Origin: Setomelanomma holmii | Taxonomy: Eukaryota; Ascomycota; Dothideomycetes; Pleosporales; Phaeosphaeriaceae | Length of the DNA stretch: 62,251 nucleotides | NCBI GenBank assembly: GCA_010015745.1 | Contig: ML978307.1 | Span: forward strand, 1-62,251 | Direction of reading: 5' to 3' | Shown: positions 55,514 to 62,251 of the stretch, in pieces | Position numbering within the stretch: the first letter of the stretch is position 1 | How the letters are laid out: each line of letters begins with the position of its first letter | Notes under the pieces: generated by a model | The model's database searches: none | What the model saw: the letters and a program-made list of their open reading frames with translations, nothing else | What the model was told of the DNA's origin: nothing | Translations under genes and position numbers: made by a program

Positions 55514-56369
55514 CTGATCGTAGGCTCAGACAGATCATGTCTTTCTACACATTGCTTCCATTGTTCTTTACTGTTGTATATCTTACGTGAAAAGCGTTCG
55601 TGAGGAAAGCGGCATTCGAAAGAAGGGTTGAAACGGCGTTTTAGCATATTAGGAGCGTAAATTTGCGTGGCCTTGTTCACGTAGGCATGGAAGGTATTGT
55701 GGAGTGGGACTGGCGCTTTAAGAGCAAGAAGGTACTGATTTTTACATCCCTCGTCTCCGCTACCAATTGACAGTGACATGCATCGATGTATCATCGTAGT
55801 AGCTGAAATTCTTGCGCAGAATCTCAATATCAATTTGTTCGTCCAGGTGCTATTGCGACAATACCAACTTAGGCACTACGCACACTACCGGGAGAGCAAT
55901 TCCGAGCCGACCCCATCGAAACTTTCTGAAACGTCCCGCAATGCGTGCAGCAGACACACACAACCACGAGTCTCCATTTATGGCGGCGCCTTCTCGATGT
56001 CCTTAAGTTCAGCGGGGCAGCAAAGCCTCGTGTGGCATCTTGGAAGTGGAGTGGGGTAAATGGGTAACGATAGCCAGGACCACTTCAGCCCTGCCACCCC
56101 AGTTCGAGTTGAACATGGCCCGGAATTATTACCCTTTCGAGTACGTATGAGTAGCTGGGAGTCCAAACAATGCCAGTCTACTGGTCCACCATATTGTGGC
56201 GTCTGGGGTGCATGTGCGCCCAACGGGTAGCGATGCGCAAATGTGCATGCGATCAGCTTCATGGGAAACGTCTTCACGCATGTGCTAAAAACCTGCGGTC
56301 GCGGTAGCAACCACCTGAATAAAGTCCAAGGCGGATCTCATCCATTGCCTGTGCTTCAAATCCTCCAGA
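55514..56369. other. intergenic
   Basis: About 860 bp between the 1483-aa gene and the P450. No gene recognised. Confidence 0.4.
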
Positions 56370-57960
56370 ATGTCCTCCCTATCCAACCTCGCCTCCCTCT
56401 TCCCACCCCTCAACATCGTCCTCTTGCTATTCTCCTACCTCCCGCTCTCCTTCCTCTACCAAATAATCCACTACCGCTTCTTCCACCCTCTGCGCCACTT
56501 CCCGGGCCCTTTCTGGGCCTCCGTAACCCGTCTCTGGATCGCACACCACAACATCCTTCGCGACGAATGCGAGCTCGAACTCGCGCTGCACAAGCAACAT
56601 GGCTCGGTGCTGCGCATCACGCCCACGCTCCTGCTTGTGTCTGACGCGACGAAATTACCGGAGGTGTATAATCGCCAGGCGAATAAGAGCGACCATTATG
56701 TCACGGGTAGCTTCGGCGAGACGGAGAGTTTGTTCAACATGAAAGAGCACAAGGTACATGCGCGTTATCGCAAAATCGCAGCGGGGCCGTATGCGTTCAG
56801 CAACGTCAAGAAAATGGAACCGCTGATCGATCATCGGATCAGCAAATGGCTTGCGAAACTGGCGTTGCGGTTTGCAGACACGGGCAAAGATTTCAATTTT
56901 GCGCCGTGGGCTGTATACATGGCATACGATATCATTTCCGAAGTCGGGTTTGGCGCGCCATTTGGCTTCGTCGAGACGGAGAGTGACGTCGGTGGGCTCA
57001 TCCAGGGCTTCCATGATGGTCTGCGGGCGTTTGGCCTCATGGCGCGTTTGTGGCCGTTCACGAACTTCATCAAGAAGACGCCACTGGGTAAGTATCTGAT
57101 CGCGAAGCCAGAGGACGATTCTGGCATTGGCATGCTCATGCGCTTTCGCGACAAGCTATTGCAGCAACGTCTGCGGGACATTGAAGAGGGCAAGGTAGAT
57201 CGCGTGGACCTTTTGCAGACGTTCATCGATGCAAGGGACGATGGTGGCAAGCCGCTCACAATCCCATACATTAAGGCCGAGATCCTGCTGGTGTTGCTAG
57301 CTGGCGCCGATACGACGGGAACGTCCTTTCAAGCTATGATGTTCTACGTTATGAGTGAGCCGAAAATCTACTACAAGATGATGGCGGAGATCGACGAGCA
57401 AACGCGCAAGGGCAACTTGAGCGAGATGCCAAAGTACGACGAGGTGCTCCAGCATTGTCCGTATTACGTGGGTGCGTGAAGGAGAGCATGCGGTACGTCC
57501 AATCTCCGTCGATTCAATCTCGTTCGAATCGCTGAAACAGCAAAGTCTCTGCCCGTCCGCACCCAATATCTTCCCTCGCCTTGTCGGTCCCGCAGGCTTC
57601 ACTCTGAATGGCAAATTCGTCCCACCCGGCACGGAAATCACATGCAATCCATGGCTCGTGCATCGTGATACGGCCATCTACGGTGCTGACGCATGTGAGT
57701 TCCGTCCGGAGCGCTGGCTTGAAGATGATGAGCAGACCAAGCTGTACAACAAGTACAGCATGGTGTTTGGCTACGGGGCGAGGGTGTGCTTGGGCAAGGA
57801 CATTGCGCTTATGGAATTGTACAAAGCACCACTCCAATTCTTCCGCACATTCAGACCGGTCGTGGATCAGCAAAGGCCAGGGACGTTTGTTGTTAAGGGT
57901 GGTGTGGGATTCTGGGAGAACCAGTGGCTGAAGTTGGAGAAGCGGAGTGTGAAGACGTGA
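56370..57960 (+). CDS. cytochrome P450 with an apparent 1-bp frameshift
   Basis: A haem monooxygenase anchored in the ER by an N-terminal helix (PPLNIVLLLFSYLPLSFLYQI). FPGPFWASVTRLW follows as the proline hinge. The I-helix LLAGADTTG is near residue 310. Exon 1 runs to 57492 and exon 2 is 57546-57960 (53-bp intron). At about 57468-57475 the frame breaks. QHCPYYV should continue with CVKESMR, which carries the invariant ExxR of helix K, but it is one base out of phase, with GTGGGTGCGTG where about one more base is needed. The haem loop FGYGARVCLG is intact in exon 2. Skipping the shifted piece would delete ExxR, so I read this as a mutation or a sequence error. It converges with the aldehyde dehydrogenase, 68 bp away. 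Substrate unknown. Confidence 0.85.
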
Positions 57961-58028
57961 CATGATCGACCTGCAAGCACAATGCATGAATTTTGTTTGT
58001 GGATCGCTCGCACCTCGTAGATGCGACG

Positions 58029-59465
58029 TCATGCAGACTTGCCATGCCAGCTAACAAACTTATCCACGAGAAACTCTTCAAGTCCCCACCGTCCATTCTG
58101 ACGACCCCATCCGCTGCTCTTCACACCACCTTGACTTGCCGTCGGGCTCGTGTACACACTGATGCTGTTGATATGCACCTGTCCATACTCCAATTCCCGT
58201 GACATTTTTAATGCGCGCTCCATGCTGCTACTCCAAATGGTGGCGTTGAGGCCGTACGCTGAACGGTTCGCAAGCTCGATGGCGGCGGCGTCCGAGGGAA
58301 CGACATAGAGGGATGCTGAAGGGCCAAATGTCTCCTCGTCGACTATTCGAGCATCTCTTGGGTTGAGAACGATCGTCGGTTTCAAGCCTAGATCATTAGA
58401 AGCTGAAGATGGTCCGCCAAGGATGATCGTCTGTCCTGTAGCTTTCGCGTCTTGCAGTACCTCATTCGCGTGCCGCGCAATGCTCTTGGTGACTGCGGAG
58501 CCGGCATGACCTCCAGCGTGTTGCATCGCCTTGACCAGCAGCCGCTGGAAGTCCTCGGCGACCTTCTCGTGCACAATGATGCGCTCGGTCGAGAAGCAGA
58601 TCTGCCCATGATGCAGCACAGCGCCCATGGCACACAGTTTCGCCGCCTCTTCCAGGTCGGCGTCATCAAGCACAATCGCTGGACACTTGCCACCCAGCTC
58701 CAGCAACACAGGCTTCAGGTGCTTCGCTGCAAGCTGTCCGATGATGCGCCCGACAGCTGCCGAGCCAATGAACTCCACCTTCCGTATTGCTTCATGCGCG
58801 ATCAGCTCTTCCGTCACCGCCGCAGCATCCTCCCGCCTTGTTTGTATCTGGTTCAAAACGCCCCTGGGTACTCCGGCTTCTGTGAAGGCCTCGGTGATGG
58901 CGAAGTGCGTCCTGGGGCTCAGCTCGCTCGCCTTGAACACGACGGTGCACCCCGCCGCTATCGCGCTTGCCACACCTCTCGTCGCGAGGATCAGCGCTGC
59001 GTTCCAAGGCGCAATGCAAAGGACCGGCCCGATGGGTTCCTTGAACACGAAGCCCATTGTGTTCGGCTTCTCGAGCTGTGGTATGACGCCATTGACGCTG
59101 CTGATGCACGCCGCAATCTCCTTCAAGTATCGCGTTGCAAGGTCAACGTTCTGCTTCGCCCAGGCTTCTTCGCACGAGGTCTCGAGCATCTGGTATTCGA
59201 CAAGCTCAGACGCGTGGGCTTCGTAGTATGCAGCGACGCGCAGGATGAGGTCGCGGCGGGTTACGTGGGACGAGGTTTTCCATGATTGGAAGGCGGCTTT
59301 CGCGGAGGATGCGGCGAGGGCGGCTTCTTTGGGGGAGGCGGAGGCGGCGTGATGAACAGTCTTGCCTGTGTTGGCTTGCGTGACGGCGAAGACAGGCGTT
59401 GAGTCCTCAGGAAAGGCGGCTCCATCAGTCCAGATGGGGACAGTGTACGAGGTGGCTGAAGGCAT
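58029..59465 (-). CDS. aldehyde dehydrogenase (NAD(P)-dependent)
   Basis: Oxidises aldehydes to acids with NAD(P)+. 478 aa, one exon, from the first ATG (MPSATSYTVPIWTDG). All key sites are visible: the catalytic Asn in CIAPWNAALIL, the cofactor-binding VVFKASELSPRTH, the general base Glu in LLELGGKCPAIVL (residues about 240-252) and the catalytic Cys in HHGQICFSTERI. DEETFGPSASLYVV is the conserved C-terminal motif. It resembles the salicylaldehyde/vanillin dehydrogenase type; the substrate is not proved. It is convergent with the P450, which could supply an alcohol or aldehyde. That link is inferred from position only. Confidence 0.94.
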   Translation of the reverse strand: MPSATSYTVPIWTDGAAFPEDSTPVFAVTQANTGKTVHHAASASPKEAALAASSAKAAFQSWKTSSHVTRRDLILRVAAYYEAHASELVEYQMLETSCEEAWAKQNVDLATRYLKEIAACISSVNGVIPQLEKPNTMGFVFKEPIGPVLCIAPWNAALILATRGVASAIAAGCTVVFKASELSPRTHFAITEAFTEAGVPRGVLNQIQTRREDAAAVTEELIAHEAIRKVEFIGSAAVGRIIGQLAAKHLKPVLLELGGKCPAIVLDDADLEEAAKLCAMGAVLHHGQICFSTERIIVHEKVAEDFQRLLVKAMQHAGGHAGSAVTKSIARHANEVLQDAKATGQTIILGGPSSASNDLGLKPTIVLNPRDARIVDEETFGPSASLYVVPSDAAAIELANRSAYGLNATIWSSSMERALKMSRELEYGQVHINSISVYTSPTASQGGVKSSGWGRQNGRWGLEEFLVDKFVSWHGKSA

Positions 59466-59772
59466 TGTAGACCTCAAGGTGGGAGTTCGCGGTGGTGAAT
59501 CGTTGCTATGTGGTGCCGCGTGGAAGTGAGGTAGCAACGCGCTGGGAATTCGAAGACGTCAGCGTGATGGAGACAGCTGTGGACTCGGCTCGGTGGGGTC
59601 ATGATTGCCAGGCGTGTGCGATGTCGCGGTTGGGCGCGGGGGTGAAGCATATTCGTAAGTGGAGGAGCGAGGTTCGGTAGTTGCGCGTCTTGCGCTTTGC
59701 CTTGCGCTCGAAGCGGTGGAGGGCGAATTACGGGCTTGATCCAAATCATTCACCAAAAAAAAAACCCCCCCC
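59466..59772. other. intergenic, ending in an A10C8 homopolymer junction
   Basis: Upstream region of the aldehyde dehydrogenase. It ends with ten A (59755-59764) and eight C (59765-59772), immediately followed by the DUF3638 coding remnant. The junction could be a rearrangement breakpoint or an assembly join. Confidence 0.6.
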
Positions 59773-61788
59773 AAATTGACGGTGCCGTACCGGTCAAAGG
59801 ATAGTCCCATGCCTCGCTCTGAGTTCAGTCAGCCAGATGTGGTGCTCATCCTGACCACAGTCCGCAACAAGCAAGTCAATCTGTTCACCTTCAGAGACCC
59901 ACTTACCTATCTAGGTAGGGATTAAGCCTCTATAGGCAGCTACTAGGCTCAATAGGTAATCAAGCAAGTCAAGCCAGACCTTCTGAGCCCCACTTAATTG
60001 CTTGTTGCGGAGTCTAGTCCTGACCTCCCTCACATACTACTACAGCGGCCTGAGCGATGACGACTTTTTGGATGCTTTCACTCATGTTCTGAATTCGGAT
60101 CAATCTGAAATCGAGTACGGAGAGTGGGTTCGCACCGCTGGATCACTTCCCAGAGCCTTCCATCGCCTCCAGGGAGTCAACATCAAGAATCGACATCAAT
60201 GTGTCACAAACGTCTTTCCTTGGTTCCGCTTTTCTAAGGGAACAATCGACTACTTTCTATCCCATCTCGTCTTTGTTAAAGAGATGAAAGCGTTCCCGTA
60301 CAAGTTATCTGCCTCCGGTTGGGACATCGGCGCTGTGAAGGAAAAGCCCACGACCGGTTTTAGCGACACGAACGACTCGACTCGCGTCACGTACTTCCTC
60401 TTAGTATTCATCACCTCGACCTCGTCAAACAAAATCACACCAATGCCTTGGTGTTGACGTATTTACTGCAGGATGAGAGCTCTGTCAGTTTGATACCACC
60501 ACGATCATCGTTGGAGACTTCCGACGCGGAACGCCTACTGAAGATTGTCAACCAAATGGAGAAGCCAACTCGAGTTATACTTGACGTCGGCGCACAGATC
60601 TTGGAGTTGAACAATTACCAAGTCGCAGACACTTGGCTTCGGATGAGCGATCCCAGTGTGATAAAGGCGGTGGTCTTCTTTACTATCTTTAGCGACGACG
60701 AAGAACTCTCTGTTCTCGATCACAGTGGCTGTGTCGAACTGCTTCAGATGTCTGTATTCGCAAAGCACCTCGACGTTTGCCTTGTCTACCTCGATGAGGC
60801 TCATACGCAAGGAACAAACTTGAAACTACCCACATCAAACCGAGCGGCAGTCCCTTTGGGTGCAAATCTTACCAAAGACAGATTGGTCCAAGCATGTATG
60901 AGAATGAGAAAGCTTGGTAAAGGACAGTCTGTGGTGTTCTGCATCCCGGAAGAAATCCAGGCAAAGATACTAGAACGCACTTCAAAGAAACGGGCCTCCG
61001 ACATCGCGGTTGTTGACATCATGACATGGGCCATCACCGAGACATGGGCTGATCTGCAACGCACCATGCCTTTGTGGGCCATGCAGGGCCGCCGGTTCGC
61101 ACACCACAGTCGGCTCGTGGATAGCGGTGATACTACTGTTGAGTATGCAAGGCAGTTCCTCGAGAATGAAGCTCAGAGCATTGAATCTCGGTACTTGCCT
61201 CGATCTCATCTAAAGTCTGACGTTTCTTCTCTGGCAGAAGGTGACAATACCAACACTATTGACACACATATCCACAAGCGCTACATAGACTTTGGGGTAA
61301 CCAAGTTTAGTTCAGCAACCTTGTAAGAAGAGCAGGAGCGAGAGCTTTCCCCCGAAGTTAAGGAAGAGCGACAAATACAGCGGCCTGCTCCGATGGAAGC
61401 CGAGATCCACGAGCTCAACCCTGAACTTCTCTCTCTCATAGATACGGGAGAAGTTCCTGCAAACTCCAGCTTCTTCGTCCCTGCTTTCGAGACTCTGTAT
61501 TCGACAAGCGCTGCAAAGCATTTCGACATCGCTCAGTTCTCTAGGACCTTGCTCGTCACTACCGACTTCCAGCGTACGGTTCATCGGCCTTCCAGTACCT
61601 CCTACAATTCTTTGGTGTCAGACTCGTATCTACGGCCCGTGCAATGGGTTCTATCGGTCATCATGAGAACAACAGCCCCAGCTGCGCGTCGCTTGGTGGT
61701 TATCAGCTCATACGAAGCGGACAGGCTAGTGCCTCGGCTCCGCACATCAACGGTCGCAACATTGCACTTCTATTCGCCATGCCTTATG
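59773..61788 (+). pseudogene. fragment of a giant DUF3638/DUF3645 protein gene, interrupted by a MITE
   Basis: The parent proteins are fungal, about 3000 residues, and poorly characterised. This is a C-terminal-side piece. VPYRSKDSPMPRSEFSQPDV runs up to 59855. The MITE (59856-60016) and its duplication intervene. The frame resumes with TSLTYYYSGLSDDDFLDAF. Later landmarks are VILDVGAQILELNNYQVADTW-type, VYLDEAHTQGT and LVQACMRMRKLGKGQSVVFC. A frameshift sits near 60390, and a TAA at 61324-61326 interrupts a frame that continues (EEQERELSPEVKEERQ). Family resemblance ends near RLRTSTVATLHFYSPCLM, where GC-rich foreign sequence begins. Both ends are therefore missing and the gene is dead. Confidence 0.88.
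59856..60016 (+). mobile_element. hAT-type MITE, copy 3, inside the DUF3638 remnant
   Basis: A 161-bp copy of the 725-886 element with the same termini. The flanking 8-mers are ATCCTGAC (59848-59855) and GTCCTGAC (60017-60024), a target duplication with one mismatch. Element plus duplication is 169 bp, so it shifts the host frame; removing it joins the two coding parts in one frame. Confidence 0.92.
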
Positions 61789-62251
61789 AATCCCCGAGGG
61801 GATGCCCCCGGGGGGCATTCCACCGTGATCGCTGATTGGCGGCAGCCCTCGCCTCACCAAAATCGTTGGGGCCATTCCTCCGCGATTGGAGGAATGCCCC
61901 CTCTGGCCCCCCTCTAGCTCTCTCTGGCTCTCTACACCCTACTACAGCCTACTACAGCTGGCTACAACAGCACCTGCTTATCTTCTGCTCTCTATCCTAT
62001 CATGTTTACCTACCTCCCTGCATGCAGCGTGCTGATATGCGTAGAGCATCAGCACGCTGTCTATAGCCTAGATGAGCACCTCAAAAGACACCATAGCCTA
62101 CCAGTTGCAAGAAGGAGAGAGCTGCTAGCTGTATATGCAGGCCTTGCAATCAATGCGCCAAAGCAGGTCTCTCTACCAGCGCCTAGTAGCGCGCCTATTG
62201 CAGAGCTAGGCCCAGCGCAAGGTGCATTTCTCTGCTTCCAGGAAGAAGCAG
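61789..62251. mobile_element. start of a probable GC-rich repeat or transposon, cut by the window end
   Basis: DUF3638 homology stops abruptly at a run of GC-rich palindromes: GGGGATGCCCCCGGGGGGCA at 61799-61818, and CATTCCTCC...GGAGGAATG at 61875-61896. CT-rich sequence and a 12-bp hairpin at 62025-62059 follow. No long frame or known transposase was seen in the part available. Family undetermined. Confidence 0.45.
62025..62059. repeat. perfect 12-bp inverted repeat, 11-nt loop
   Basis: CAGCGTGCTGAT (62025-62036) and ATCAGCACGCTG (62048-62059) are exact reverse complements. Possibly a structural hairpin of the element that starts at about 61789. Confidence 0.85.

Noticed and set aside
57472..57545. 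Splicing out the shifted P450 piece from 57472 to 57545
   Set aside because: It would keep the frame arguable but remove the invariant ExxR helix, so it is not a credible functional transcript.
58452..59285. 277-codon frame opposite the aldehyde dehydrogenase
   Set aside because: It lies wholly inside a well-conserved gene on the other strand and shows no domain.

Overview
This window is filamentous-fungal nuclear DNA (Pezizomycotina, most likely a Dothideomycete; the class is inferred). The basis is short 46-138 bp spliceosomal introns, fungal-only families (CFEM protein, HET-domain remnant, 7TM-RGS protein, DUF3638 remnant), a hAT transposon with its MITE family, and stop codons fitting CpA-to-TpA change. 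No prokaryotic feature, CRISPR array or rRNA gene was seen.

Layout. From 1 to about 19.9 kb is an accessory, decaying region. It holds two hAT transposons with intact ends and 8-bp target duplications (1312-4849 and 14104-16574). Two 160-bp MITEs there carry the termini of the second hAT. It also has a bestrophin-like fragment, two broken coiled-coil genes, minisatellites and one intact gene, a seven-transmembrane RGS protein (6985-8879). From 19.9 to 26.3 kb lie an Hsp20 chaperone, an SRPBCC protein and a GMC oxidoreductase, separated by repeat-rich gaps. From 28.8 to 55.5 kb is a gene-dense block: CFEM membrane protein, a divergent Cys-rich/RING pair, PAN3, adenosine kinase, a tRNA-like gene, a deleted HET-domain gene, a UBA-UAS-UBX protein, an EST1/SMG7-like protein, a ZNF511-like zinc-finger protein and two unrecognised large proteins. 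From 56.4 to 59.5 kb a P450 (apparently frameshifted) and an aldehyde dehydrogenase converge. From 59.77 kb to the end is a fragment of a giant DUF3638 gene, interrupted by the third MITE and abutting a new GC-rich repeat.

How the genes relate. There is no single operon-like pathway. PAN3 (deadenylation) and the EST1/SMG7-like protein both bear on mRNA decay. The UBX protein bears on Cdc48-dependent degradation at membranes and Hsp20 on proteostasis; adenosine kinase is purine salvage. The P450 and aldehyde dehydrogenase could form a small oxidation module. The most unusual content is the mobile and repeat layer: a matched hAT/MITE family with readable target duplications, a MITE inside a coding sequence, and a dispersed motif of about 45 bp that recurs just downstream of degenerate minisatellites.
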